Shown: positions 9,036 to 20,667, counted from the first letter of the stretch. The stretch: 25,074 nucleotides of DNA from Vitrella brassicaformis (GCA_001179505.1 CDMY01000405.1:1-25074), one strand, 5' to 3'. The notes: a model not told the origin generated them from the letters alone. A program made the numbers and translations.

Positions 9036-11121
9036 ATGGGAGCCGCTTCGAGCCGTCCCCGCGTCGATGCCCTTCGAGATCTCGGACGGCGAGCGGCGGA
9101 GAGTGAGGCTGTCGGCCTCATCCAAGAGGGGGACGGGCGGATCTTTCGTCTGTCCTCTTTAGCGAGAAAGGAGGGGGGCGTCCACGTTTATCGAGGCACC
9201 TTCCAAGGTAGGGAGCTGGGCTGCATGGGCTGCGGTTGGGCGCATTGTGGGCATTGGAAAGCGATGCGTTCATTCATCTCCCTGACGTGTGGCGATGTGT
9301 GTGTTTGCAGGCAAGGATGCCTGTTTCAAAATCGTGTTTGTGGACGCCCCTCCCGGCCGAGCGGCCCTCAAGACGCTGCAGGAGGAGGCCGGCAAGCTAC
9401 TGCATGCTGCCCGCAACGGAGGCCTACAACGGCATGGTGGCGTGTTTGTGGAGCTCTGGCACTCGTGCTGCCAGGAGCCGGCCACCCTCAAGGGCCTCCC
9501 ACGCGGAAGAAGTCGGGACTGTGCCTTCATCGTCACGCCGTGGCTGCTCAGTGAGTCACAGGCCACTTGACCTCATCGGGTGTCCCATGTGGTTATGTGG
9601 TGTTTGCTTTGTGCTTGTCAAACTTGCAGTCGACTGTGACCCCGCCAAAGGAGATTACATTTCGATGGGCAGCTTCGTGCGCATCTTCAACATGGAGGCC
9701 ATCAGCAGCCGCTACATGCCCTCGACCAGCGACAAACAGGAGGAGCAGATGATGCTGGAGGTGCTCATTCTGCTGAGGGGCGCCTCCATCTTCATCAGGA
9801 CGCACCGCGCCGCCATCCGCTCCGGCCTCCTCGCCATCAACAGCTGCCCCGACAGTGTCTTGCTGTCGTGGGATGCCCTAGTGCGGCCTGTCCTCGACGA
9901 CCACGTGCCGGGCACTGGGGGGGTGATGGCTGACGTTGCCGGCATGCTATACGCTGAGGATATGACGACTCCCACCACATGCCTCAACGTCGGCAACCAT
10001 GCCGCCCGCCTTCCCCTCAGCCTCCCCATGAGGTCGTGGGCGCCCCACGCCATCGCCCCCGAGCTCGCCCTTCCTCTCGTCGCCTCATGTGCGCAAGACC
10101 AGCGCGGCCACAAGTGGAGGGAGCTCTTCGGGCTCGATCGGCGGCGAGATGGCGACAAGAGGCTGATGGCCGAGCTGCTCGACAGTGCCCAAGAGATGGC
10201 AGGCTCTCTGGTGGCTGAGGGGTTGCTGCGGCGTGATGAGGGCTGCATGCTGGTCGGCTTCCCCACCATCTCATTCGCCGTCGGCCAGGTGCTGCGGCAC
10301 TGCGTGAGTGGGGCGTCGTACGAGGACCTCACCGAGACAGCCGAGAGGGCACGGCTGCGGCGGGCGGTGCGAAGGCGATGGCGGTGGCCACACAAGCAGC
10401 TGGTGGGCCGCTACGAGGCCGCATGCTTCCGAGATGAGGCACTTGCGGCACTCAACTGGTCTGAGGAGCTGCAGTACCTCGTCGGTCGCGACGGTCAGCC
10501 ATGCGGCCTCGTCGGTGGGCAGCCCACGCTCCAGCAGCGGGCTGACGACGACTGGGGAGCGGGGCTGAATTGGTCTATGGCGATTGCCAAGAAGGTCGGG
10601 CATCTCGCCTTCATGTGCCTGCAGACCCATATGGCCTTCCGACCAGCCCTGAAGGACATCCTCAAGCCACTCGTCAGCCTGGAGCGGCAGCTGTGTGGCG
10701 ACATCGACCGCACCATCCGAATGCACAAAAATATAGACGTAAGGCCGCGACGAGAAGTAGAGAAGAGTTACCATTCTGTGTGCGTGCATGTATTGTGTGG
10801 GTGTGTTGATTGGTGCAGGTGTGGTTGGAGAAAATCACAAGAAATGCCGAGCCTCCATGTAGCCAGCACCCTCATGAGGCCGACACCGTCCCCGCCAGCC
10901 CATCGGAAGAGGGCTCCCTCGATGGGGATGCCTTCAACAAGCCCGCCCCTATTCCCCTCCTTCCCCCACTCCACCACGACCTCTGTCAGCTGTCAACCGC
11001 CGAAGAGCCACGTGGGAGGCGGGGGGTCCGCCAGTGCATTGCCAGCCTGTGGCGATGGTATCGGAACAGACCCCAAGAAAGCCGGCTGCGGCGAGTAGCT
11101 CAAGGGTATGGGGTCGATTAG
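9036..11121 (+). CDS. Kinase-like protein, probable N-myristoylated pseudokinase
   Basis: Exons 9036-9207, 9311-9550, 9630-10738 and 10819-11121 join in phase to 607 residues. The N-terminus MGAASSRP fits the N-myristoylation consensus (Gly2, Ser6), suggesting membrane attachment. A weak protein-kinase pattern is visible: VHVYRGTFQG (49-58) like a beta1-beta2 turn, CFKIVF with Lys64 at the VAIK position, THRAAIRSGLLAIN (195-208) at the catalytic loop, LLSWDALVR (215-223) at the DFG position, APE at 280-282, and FRPALKDILKPL (474-485) resembling subdomain XI. The HRD Asp is Ala198 and DFG reads WDA, so catalysis looks lost. The C-terminus (about 508-607) is Pro/Ser-rich, then basic. The start is the first ATG in frame. 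The kinase fold is inferred from motif order only. Its 3' end converges on the gene ending at 11553. Confidence 0.7.
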
Positions 11122-11552
11122 GGAGAGGTTTGCGTTTGGCGAATGCGAGTGGCAGCTGCTCAGTGAATGAACTCATGCGGGCGACTAGCTCTTGCCTGCC
11201 TGCCTGCCTGCCTGCCTGATTCAAAGACGGATTGCTGCTTGTCGATCGACTTGATGAGAAAGACGGATGGCTACTCGGTACGATGGCTGATTGATTGCCC
11301 AGATAAGACTCGTTTCACCAGTGCCTTTTCGTGTTGACAATACGGTCGTGGAATCGGCCGACATTCAGTCCAGGAAAATGCGTTTCGCAAAACACACACG
11401 CAGGTCTGTCTTATCAAAGCCCGCCTAGAGTGTGCGGCACACAGACACAGACAGAAGGCACACCACAGCGACACAGCAGATGGACGCACGTATGGACCTA
11501 ACTCGCCCTGTCGCTCACTCATCCACGCAATCACGTACACTCTCATTCGCCG
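11122..11552. other. Intergenic region between convergent genes
   Basis: This is the shared 3' flank of the kinase-like gene (+) and the large unknown gene (-). It contains a (CCTG)n run at about 11193-11218 and scattered CAGA/ACAC repeats. I see no coding exon or RNA gene. Confidence 0.6.
11193..11218. repeat. (TGCC)n tetranucleotide repeat
   Basis: About six tandem TGCC/CCTG units occur in the 3' flank between convergent genes. Similar tetranucleotide runs are found in introns throughout the window. Confidence 0.7.
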
Positions 11553-14500
11553 TCATCTCTGTCTGGTGGTCCTCCTCTGCATGACGACACGCCTCAGCTG
11601 CAGCGGGGCCACCAGACGGTACTGAACACAACAGACAGACAGACACCACACACCAGACAGAGAGAGACAGAGAGACACCCAGATCACATGCCTGTGTGTG
11701 CGGTTTGGGTATGTATCCGCCTCCCCTACCGTGTGTGGCGACGCCACGACCTTTTCGACGTTCAGATAGCGCATACACAGATCCATCCTGATTGATTGAA
11801 GATGCACACACACCGCACACACACATGGTCATCAGCTCGTCCGCCTCCCTCCCTCTCTCCCTCCCTGTCTCCCTGCCTGTCTGCCTGCCGGTTTATGCCG
11901 ACTGACCCGTGCGTCTTGCGCTTCCACTGCTGCACCAGCAGCGGCTGGAAGTTGCACTTCCACGACCCGTCCAGGCTGCCGGCCAGATACACACTCAACA
12001 CCAAGATGTGCATGCCCAACCTGCACACACACACACACACACAGGGCGTGAGATCTCCAGGACACACAGGTGGTGGTGGGTGGTGGCTGGTGCTCACTTG
12101 AACTGGAAGAGCTTTGTGAGTCGGTGCAGCGGTTTCGCTCCGGCCTTGCGCGCGCTGAATACGCAGAAGTTCTTGAGGATGCCGCGGCTGCACAGCTCGG
12201 GAGGGGAAGGCCGACCCTGTGCCGTCATGTGCTGGGCAAACTGACCATCGATGGATACGCAAACAAACACAACACAACACACATGAAGTGGGTGGGGTGT
12301 TTACTGTGTTGTGTGCAACTCCCTCACCTCCCTCTCGCCCCCAAAGCGGTCCTTCTGGCCGCTGTGGAGCTCCGCCATCCACACCAGCAGCTGCACGGAC
12401 AGATGGATGTCACACACAATCACACACGCATGGAAATGTGACTGACCCACACGCACACAGACAACGCACGGCTCTCTGCTACCCTGACTGACTGACCTTG
12501 ATGAGTTTGGCCATCTTGTCGATGTCCTCAGCCGTGTGTTTGTCGGGGTCACGGGCAGACCGAATGGCATTGGCCAGCGACATAGCGAAGGGGCCCCACG
12601 ACTCTGCAGCACTAGCTGCTGCGCTCGCCTTGGTGCTCTCTGGAGGACAGCAACCATACCGTCCACACCACACAGGCATTTGGTCCGTGGCCTTGATTGC
12701 TCTCTCTCTCTCTATCTATCTTCCTTTCTCTCTCTCACTGGATGGCTTAGGCGGTCCTCTGAGGATCCACTGGTTGATGGGCGCAGGGTCGAGCACAGCC
12801 AGCCCATACTCAGTGCCACCCACGTCAAACGCTGAGGGGAGAGGGAGAGACGCACGCAGGCAGACAGACAGGGAGGGAAATGCCCACTCACTCATGGTGG
12901 TTGTCCTGCCGTCTGTGCGCGCGTACTCCTGTCGATGTCGAATATCGCGTCGGGCGTCTCGGCCTCGAGGCCCGCAGCGAGCATGGGAAGCACGAACTGC
13001 ATCTCGGCTCTCTGCACACACAACACACACACACACGCAGACACACACACATCCATCCATCCATCCACCCACCCATTTCACAAGCACCGAGTAGCATTAC
13101 GTCGCCTCGCCCACCTACCTCCTGTTCGACCCGTCTCTGCTCGGCGATGGAGTCGTCTTGTGGCGTGAACGAGATGAAGTCGTCGGTCCTCGGGGCCTTC
13201 TTGCCTTTGTTAGGGTCGAAGCGGCGGTCGATCGGCTTCTTGTTGTCGCGACCTGTCGCCACGCGAGCCTCTTTCTGAAGCACACATACGACAGACAGAC
13301 AGACACATGTGGTGAGCGACGGACGGGGTGTTTTGTTTGGGGGGGGGGGNNNNNNNNNNNNNNNNNNNNNNNNNNNNNNNNNNNNNNNNNNNNNNNNNNN
13401 NNNNNNNNNNNNNNNNNNNNNNNNNNNNNNNNNNNNNNNNNNNNNNNNNNNNNNNNNNNNNNNNNNNNNNNNNNNNNNNNNNNNNNNNNNNNNNNNNNNN
13501 NNNNNNNNNNNNNNNNNNNNNNNNNNNNNNNNNNNNNNNNNNNNNNNNNNNNNNNNNNNNNNNNNNNNNNNNNNNNNNNNNNNNNNNNNNNNNNNNNNNN
13601 NNNNNNNNNNNNNNNNNNNNNNNNNNNNNNNNNNNNNNNNNNNNNNNNNGGGTGGTCTTACGCTGAGCTGTTTGGCGAGTCGCCTCCGCTCGAACTTGCG
13701 GTGCAGCACCACGTCATCAAACACCTTGAACGCCCTGATACCATAGCAGCACACACCGCACCGCACCGCAGCAAGGACAGCCAGACCATCACCATCACCA
13801 TATACCACCATGAACACACTCGTCTGTCTCTCCCTCGCTGGTCCGACCTCCTCTCTGTGTCGTTGGCTCTGTCCTGGTAGACGCCGAGCTCGAGGATGTC
13901 CGGGATGACGTTGTCTGAGGGGTCCTTCTGGTCCAGGTGGTCGCGGTAGAGTGCGGCGAGGAAGGGCCGCCTCTTCTGCAGATAGCGGTACTGGCCGTAG
14001 GGGTGGGTGATGGGGGTGCGGCCGGTCTCGGACATCCACTTGAGGAGCTTCTTCTTCTTGTTGTAGGCCATCTTGGCGCCGCTCTGCTTGTCGTACTCGT
14101 ACGTCCACTCGTAGTTGCGCTTCAACAGATCCTCGCCGATGCGCTTCTCCAAACCGGCCGTCGCATACTGCGGGGGAGAGAGAGAGAGAGATGCCCACAA
14201 GCAAAGACAGACAGACAGACAGACATGGGTGTGAGGACGGTTGGGTGCGTGGGTGCGTGTCCGCGCCTGCCTGGTGTCTGAGTAGCTTGAGCGGGCTGTG
14301 GTGTATCTCGATGTTCTGCCACTCCACCGGCACGACGACGTACTCCTGCCGCCCCTCCCCACCATCAACCTCTTTCGGGGGCAGACGAATCATCGCATAA
14401 CGATCCCTGCACACACAAACGCACATAAAACAGAGCACCCGTGCGCCTGCCTTTGGTACCCGTTATCCCGCCTGCTCGTCTGTCTCCCCGGCTGACCATT

Positions 14501-17500
14501 TGAAAGCCTCTCTGTCTCCGAATGGCCCCCTGTAGCCCTCCTCCTGCGGCGCGTGTGTGAAGTGGGGCTCTGGGTGGTCGACGGAGGGGTGCGGCTTGCA
14601 GTGGAACTTGTTGCTCACCCCCGCACTCTCCATAGCGTCGGGGTGTCGCCGTTTGAGCGCCTCCACGGCGCTGTCCGACGGCTCGAAGCACAGCTCCGCC
14701 CCCAGCTCGGGATGTGGCTCGCTGGTGAGGGTGAAGTCCTGGCCCATGCTCTCCAGACGCCGCGTGGCCTTGCCGAGGAAGCCCCGCATCTCGGGGTCCT
14801 TCATGAGGGTGTCCTTGAGCAGCGGGTCACCCAGCAGCATCGGGTGGTCCCTCTTGCTGCCCTGACCCACCCCACCACCAGCCGCACGACGCTGAATCAT
14901 CCCGTTCTCACCGAACAGGTCGAACTTGCCCCAGCCGTCGGGGTCGGGCTTGTGCGGCGCCGGGGGCGCTGCCGGACTGAAGGCGTCGCCCACATCCTCG
15001 AGCGCAAAACCCCCCTCTCGTGGCCGCTTGGGGGCTAGCGGCCGACGTCGCACCAAACGAGCGAAGCGACCGGCTTGGCTGCCGCGCATCACTTGGCGGA
15101 GGCCTTTGCCTTTGGCCTGCGCTCGCAGCTTCGGCTTGGCTGCCGTCTTGCTCTTGGGTGTCGGCTTGCTCTTGGCTTTGGCCTTCTTGGATGGGCGGCG
15201 GGCGTCCCCCTGGTGCTCCTCCTGGTCGAGGTCCATAGGTGCGGCGGCCGTCGAGGCTCTCTTCGCTCGCTTCCTCTGTCTTCTGTCCTCCTCATCGGAT
15301 GGCCAGGAAGCCAGGGTGAGGGCGTCGTCGTCTCTGGCGGCCGTGCGCTTGGCCGGCGTGACGCGATTGAGCGCCCGGTCAAGAGAGATGTTGGGGCGGG
15401 CCGTCGTCTGTCTGTTGGCCTCCCAGTCGTGTGACTTGTGCAGTCGGTTGGCCCACTGCTTCCGGCGCTCCTCCTCCTGCTTCTTGCACTTGCCGAAGGT
15501 GGTCAGCCCCTCGCCCAGGTCGGCCTGCCGCTTGGCCAGCTCCGGCTTGACGTTGCCCATGGGTTTGCCGATGCCCTCGGTGGTGGGCATGGCGGCAATG
15601 GCTTCGGCCAGGGCGGTCTGCTCTGCGATCTTGAGGTACTCGTTGTGGGAGTCTTCGAGGAGCTTGACGTGGCCGTCGGGCGGCAGGGTGGCCCCTGGCA
15701 CGCGGACCTCCCAGGCCTCGCCCCACCGCCACTGGGAACAGGTGGGAGCTGTGCCCTCCAGGCCATAGAGCTTCATCTCCTCCAGCAGCTGCGGGTACAG
15801 TCGGCCACCAAACCGACCTGTGGTGAGAGAAACGACACACAGGAGGGTTGCGGTGCGGTGGAGGGTGTGGTATTTGTGTCCGTGTGTGTGCATGTTTTCT
15901 CACCGATGTAGGCTGTGTTGTTGGAGTGCCGCATGATGGGTTTGGGCTTGGTCCCCGCCTCCCCCTCTGACCCCTTGTGGGCCTTGTCATCCTTGAGCAG
16001 CAGGGGGCAGCCGCCCACGCCGCTCACGAGGTCGGCCATCCAGTTCTTGCGCATTTCGATAGGCTGCAGCTGCTGGCTGGCGTACTCGCGGAAGGCGAGC
16101 ATCTCGATCTCGTTGGTGCGCTTGTTGGTGTGGTCGTACAGGAAGGTCGTCATCATGTGCTCGTCCGTCGGGTCGCTCACCAGGCCGCCGTCGCGGTCGA
16201 AGAAGCCATCTGTACGCGACTTGTGGTACCGAGGATTGATGCTCGCATCCCTGTAGTACACACACACACACAAAGACAGAGAGAGAAAGAGACGGTGTAT
16301 GTGGCCACTGATGCACGGATGGATGGATGGCTATGAGTCCACCAATGTTTCCCTCCCTGACCTCCAGAGCTGGAACCAGGGCACCTTTCTCCTGAACTCG
16401 TGTTTGTCCCCTCCGAATCTGGCGTTGTCGACGTCCTTCCACATGTAGGTCCAGTAGCGCTGCGAGTCGGCCGGCACGTGGTCCCACACTGACGGCAGCT
16501 GGCACAGCGGGGCAGCCTGCCGACGCCGCCGGAACTTGGGCTCATCCTCATACCCCTCCTCCCCAGGCCTTCGGAACCCCTCCCCCGGCACGCCAGCTCC
16601 CATCTGCCCTCGGTGAGGGAAGAAGTGGTCACGCCAAAGGTCCCTCGCGCGACTCGCCACCTCCTTCTTGCCGTTGCGGGAACGGACCGTCGGGGGCACG
16701 TCGGCAGCGGGGTTAGTGGGGCGGTATGCGGGGGCATTGTGCTTGAAGCCGAGACCCGATGCCATCGGGTGGAGTGAGGGGTAGACGTCCCAGACGGGCT
16801 GTGCGGGGTGGCGAGTGCGGTCGTCGCCCACCCGCGGCTCGACGTCCTCGTCCACCTCGAGGCCGTCCTTGACGATGTCCACAGTGTCTGTGTCCCTCTT
16901 GAGCCCCTTCCAGTCTGGGAGAGCGTGCTTCATGCCGCTGAGGTCCTCCTCCAGCAGCTGCAGCAGGGCCGTGGGGGGCTTGCGGCGCTCCTCATCCTCG
17001 TCGAAGTCCTTGTCCTCCCACGGCCACCCGTACTTGGGGTTCAGGAAGCCCCGGCCGTGCTCCTCCAGCAGATCCAGATTGACCCCTGGGTCGTCCTTGT
17101 CGGGGCCCAGGGGCGGCACCACCTTGACCTTAGACGGGTCGATGAACGGCTCCTTGTCGCGAGCGCGACGCTCCTTGGCCGTGGGCGGCTGGCTGATGGG
17201 GCGATGCGTCCGCTCCGGCTTGTCGAAGGGGTTAGGTGCCTGAGCGTTCTTGTGGTGGCCGTCGTAGTGCTTCAGGATGCCGCGGAGCTCGTGAGGCAGC
17301 GGGGTCTTGCGGACGGGGTAGGTCATCCTGCCGTACACATTGTAGCCGTTCTCATAGTCGTCGTAGTTGACGCGCTCCTTCCTGCTCAGGAAGGGCCCCT
17401 CGTAGCAGTGCGGCATCTCGAAGAACCGACGCTCGATGGTGTCCACACACGCGCCGCCGTCGGCGTCGACGGCGTCTTGGAAGGGAAACTCGATGTAGGC

Positions 17501-17722
17501 CTTTGGCCTGTCGTCATAGAGGTACATGCTGCCATCTTGCTCATGGAAGTAGCGGGCCCTGTGGCCGATGGGGAAGATGGGCATGTCCTTGCGGCGGTGG
17601 GCGGCGCCCTGTCGCGTGAAGAGCTGCCTGGTTGTGACCTCATTGGCGTCAGGTGGGTAGTGGGCCTGAACAGGGGTCCTCTCCTCCGCCCTCGGCGGCA
17701 CGTATTCATCTTTTTTCGCCAT
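11553..17722 (-). CDS. Large unrecognised protein, about 1490 residues
   Basis: I do not recognise the family. Exons in transcript order: 16362-17722, 15904-16250, 14497-15817, 14271-14406, 13848-14167, 13662-13734, [gap in intron], 13119-13274, 12927-13011, 12739-12831, 12497-12639, 12328-12390, 12098-12231, 11907-12020, 11730-11787, 11553-11621. Every joint keeps phase and the sum is 1491 codons, supporting one gene. The start is ATG 17722 (MAKKDEYVPP). The protein is rich in charged residues, Pro, Tyr and Trp with motifs such as FPIGHRARYFHEQ. A Lys/Arg/Ala-rich stretch at about 748-814 resembles a nuclear-localisation or RNA-binding tail. The C-terminal third is split into small exons and looks more globular (FDVGGTEYGLAVLDP, LVWMAELHSGQ, HILVLSVYLAG). 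It ends TTRQR. A 300-N gap at 13350-13649 could hide another exon. One intron (14168-14270) appears to use a GC donor. No signal peptide or clear membrane segment is seen. Confidence 0.75.
13350..13649. other. Assembly gap (300 N)
   Basis: Exactly 300 undetermined bases lie between a run of eleven G on the left and GGGGTGG on the right, within the intron between exons 13662-13734 and 13119-13274 of the large unknown gene. The G-runs suggest an unsequenced poly-G or G-rich repeat. The length may be a placeholder. Frames crossing it are not meaningful. Confidence 0.99.
14168..14270 (-). other. Probable GC-AG intron in the large unknown gene
   Basis: On the minus strand the exon ends CACCAG and the next bases are GCAGGCGCGG; the acceptor is CCCCCGCAG before TATGCGACG. 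Joining them keeps phase 0. No nearby GT gives a better donor. There is no homologue to confirm the protein joint, so support is weaker than for the GlyRS case. Confidence 0.5.
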
Positions 17723-18009
17723 CCTCGACCCGCAATCAGGCTATCTGGGCCTCCTCAATGAGACAAAGTGGCAGATCTTCCTGCGCCAAGGCTGCGAGCT
17801 TAGCTCGCGGCCGATCTGAACCGCGAGATTCGAAGGAAGTGACCGCGGCAGCAGGACAACATCACGATTCTCCCAGGCAGGCCACCCCTTTTGCAATGCC
17901 AATTAAGACCACTGCCATCTTCATGGGGCTCGGTCAAGTCGGGCTCGGAGGTTGTGGCCGAAGGCAGGGACGGAGATAAGGTGACCAAGGGCGCTGCAGC
18001 AGTGGCAGG
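17723..18009. promoter_or_regulatory. Divergent promoter region with nested inverted repeats
   Basis: These 287 bp lie between the start codons of the large unknown gene (-) and the C2-PH gene (+). At 17794-17808 GCGAGC-TTA-GCTCGC forms an inverted repeat. Its right arm overlaps a second one, CTCGCGG (17804-17810) with CCGCGAG (17821-17827), separated by 10 bp. The 8-mer TGCGAGCT (17793-17800) is the complement of the AGCTCGCA seen at 356 and 21822. A regulatory role is inferred from position and recurrence. Confidence 0.55.
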
Positions 18010-20244
18010 ATGGCGACGCTGGCGTTCCGGATGGCGTGTCCCTGCCTGGCGGCGGTGGGCGATGCAGTGGGCAGTGTGGGGTGCCTCATCGCCGCTGCAG
18101 CTGTGTTCGCCCTCCTCTGGACACTCATTGCCAACATGCCGCACCCGTCGGAGTGCAGATGCATCGGTCGGCCGGCGAGGACAGTCAGTAGTGAGACAAT
18201 CGATGAGACGGCTGACCTGATGGCAGGGCGGGACGGTGTGTGTGTGTTGTTGGCAGGCGATTTGTACATCAAGGCTGGGTGGCACAAGCACTACCCCTTC
18301 AACATGGTGGTGGAGGTGCACCATGGCGAGCAGTACCCCACCAAGGGGTCGCACTTCCTTCTCTTCAGATGTGGCAGAAACAGCGAGAGGACCACGGGTG
18401 CGGAAGGACTTCTGTGCGCGTGTGTGAGAGTATTTTGATGTGCACAGGAGGCTGCTGCTTGCGTGTGTGTTTCTTCTTCTGCTGCAGCTGACCCCAAGTG
18501 CCAGTGGCATCAGCGGCTCAAGTTCCACGTCAGACAGTGCGATAAGAAGTTGAAGATATTCTTCATGACTGCCGTGCGTCGCACACCCACATACCCACAC
18601 CAGCCGTGGATTTGATGACCGCGTGCACCCATGTCTCTCTCTTTCTGTTGTGTTTCCTTCCTTAGGGCACGATCAAGAACACGGAGGTGCCCAGCCTCGA
18701 GCTCGACATCGACGATGACCTCTGCGAACAAAACTTCCCCAAACAAAGAGCGTACGAGGGGAGCAAGAAGGACAGACAGCACACACAGGCCAAGGCACAG
18801 CCCCTTGGTGCTCTGAATGTGCGTGTCGCTTAGATACCAGTTCAAGGGCAAGGACAACCGGAATGCCGGCAAGGCCAAACTCAGCTTCATCAAAAGTACA
18901 CACACGGAGGGAGGAATACACCGAATGACTGACGTATGTCTCGCTGGTGCAGTTGAGGGCGAGATTCCCTCCGAGGCGACACCGCTGATGCAACAGGCCA
19001 TGCTCAGGGCACAGATTGACGGTCGGTACCTGCCTCACACACACACACACACACACGCACCCACAGACACAGGTGCACACCACACCCACAAGCGCAGACA
19101 GACGTCCTGGTGCCTCTGCTCTGCTCTGCCCTGCCTCAGCTGGCGAGTCCGATGAACCCCTCAATCTGGTGAGCACAGCAGCCAGACAGCGACAGACAGC
19201 GACAGACACACCGACAGACACATATGCGATGCATCAATCCATCCATCCATCAGGATTTGGAGAAGATGACCGAGACGGACAAGCTGCGGCTGTGCGCCAG
19301 GTGCATCACCGGACCCCTCGAGAAAATGGCCGCATTCGGATGTAATGTAATATATGCGGTGTAATCACCAGCCAGCCACACGCCCTCACGGCAGCAAGGT
19401 GGCTGTCTGTCTGTGTGCGTGTGTCTCTTCCCGTCTGCCCCTGTCCTGCTTGTCAGCATGGCGGCCCGTATTCGTCAAAGCCCAGGAGGCCAAAGCGGGT
19501 ACGTCAGTCAGTCGGCACCCACAGACAGAAATTTTCCGTGTGTGCAAGTTAAGTGCGTCTGTTGTGTTGTGTTGTGTGCCCGTCCCGTATGGGGACAGCC
19601 AAGTGGGAGTTGGCGTATTGGGACAGCCAAGAGAGCTGCCGGCAGGGCCAGGAGAAGCTGGGGTCCATCCCATTCATTGCCGTCAGCAAGGTGGTCGTCG
19701 ACCCATCAGACAGACACTCATTCTTCATTCAATACCACGAAAAAAGCGGTGAGTGCGGTGCGCCGATGGCATGGCACGCTGCATCGTCTCAACGAGACAC
19801 AGAGCAGAGCGGCCATGCCATGCCCCACCACGAGTGTGTGTGTCTGTCTGTCTGTCTGCAGGCAACCAGGTAGTGGTCCGTGATTGGTGTCTGAAGCGAG
19901 TCGACAGAGACAGGGACCTCTGGGTCGACGGACTCTATGAGTTCATAGACACCGTAAGTTAGTTGAATAACCACACCAGACAGACAGACAGACACACGCA
20001 GACTGACTGAACTGACTGACAACCGCCGACATGACAGCATTTCATTCATTTATGTGTCAATCAGTACCGCAATGTTCGCGACAAGCTCAAGGAAGAGAAG
20101 AAGGAGGAGAAGGCGCAGAAGAAGCTGCAGAAGAAGGCCAAGAAAAAGAAAAAGGGCTCTGCTGCCGCCGCCGCGGCGAGTGCCGCAGATGAGTCTGCCC
20201 CTGGGGAGACGGAGGGGCCTGCTACAGAGGGATTGCTGGATTGA
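18010..20244 (+). CDS. Membrane-anchored C2 plus PH-like domain protein (CERLI1/RASP2-like candidate)
   Basis: Twelve phase-consistent exons: 18010-18190, 18257-18397, 18488-18573, 18666-18751, 18834-18895, 18953-19021, 19140-19168, 19254-19341, 19457-19498, 19599-19748, 19862-19953, 20065-20244; 401 residues. Residues about 18-43 form a hydrophobic helix (CLIAAAAVFALLWTLIANM), a likely membrane anchor. Residues 62-186 read like a C2 beta-sandwich: DLYIKAGWHKH, NMVVEVHHGEQYPTK, CQWHQRLKFHV, KLKIFFMTAG. Residues 247-342 look PH-like: GSWRPVFVKA, KWELAYWDS, IAVSKVVVDP, HSFFIQYHEKSG, and the closing LWVDGLYEFI helix. The tail (343-380) is a Lys/Glu helix ending in poly-Lys, then Ala-rich. In apicomplexans, C2 plus PH proteins of similar size (CERLI1/RASP2) coat the rhoptry surface and bind lipid. 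The architecture is seen; the orthology is my inference. Exon phases are convincing though several exons are tiny (29-42 bp). Confidence 0.75.
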
Positions 20245-20667
20245 TTATTGACATGGGTGGGCATATGGATGGAGAGATAAGGCATTAGAGATGTGTGTGT
20301 ATATCGACACGAGTGTGTGCGTGGGGCGATTGGTGAGTGTATAGGGCAATACGTCAGGTAGGTATTTGTTGGTTCGTGATATGGCTTCAGTCGCAACTGA
20401 TGGATGGATGAGTTATGTTGGCTAGAGACTCCTCTATGTTATGTACACACACACTGTCTTGTCTTCATGCCATCCCATGCATGCTCACGAGAAAACGAGA
20501 AACCTTCGCCTCATATATGCCATCCATGCCAAGCAGACCCACCTGTTCTTCAACCGCCCGTGCTATCCTTGTGAGTCAATGCAGTCAATGAATGCATTGA
20601 GTCGAAAATCCTACTCTACTACCAGGGACAGCTTCGCTTGCCCCGCTACCACCCACAGCACCACTGC
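20245..20667. other. Intergenic region between convergent genes
   Basis: This is the shared 3' flank of the C2-PH gene (+) and COQ9 (-). It contains TGTGTA-rich sequence and GATGGATG repeats near 20398-20410. I find no gene or RNA signature. Confidence 0.6.

Noticed and set aside
14926-15768. A 280-codon plus-strand open frame with hydrophobic stretches (LALACARSFGLAAVLLLGVG)
   Set aside because: It is the antisense of the Lys/Ala-rich region of the large gene. Lys codons read as Leu/Phe on the complement, creating false membrane segments.
16808-17761. A 317-codon plus-strand open frame antisense to the large unknown gene
   Set aside because: It is Val/Leu-rich, typical of the complement of an Asp/Glu/Lys-rich gene, and lacks motifs. 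The minus-strand frame chains in phase with fourteen further exons.
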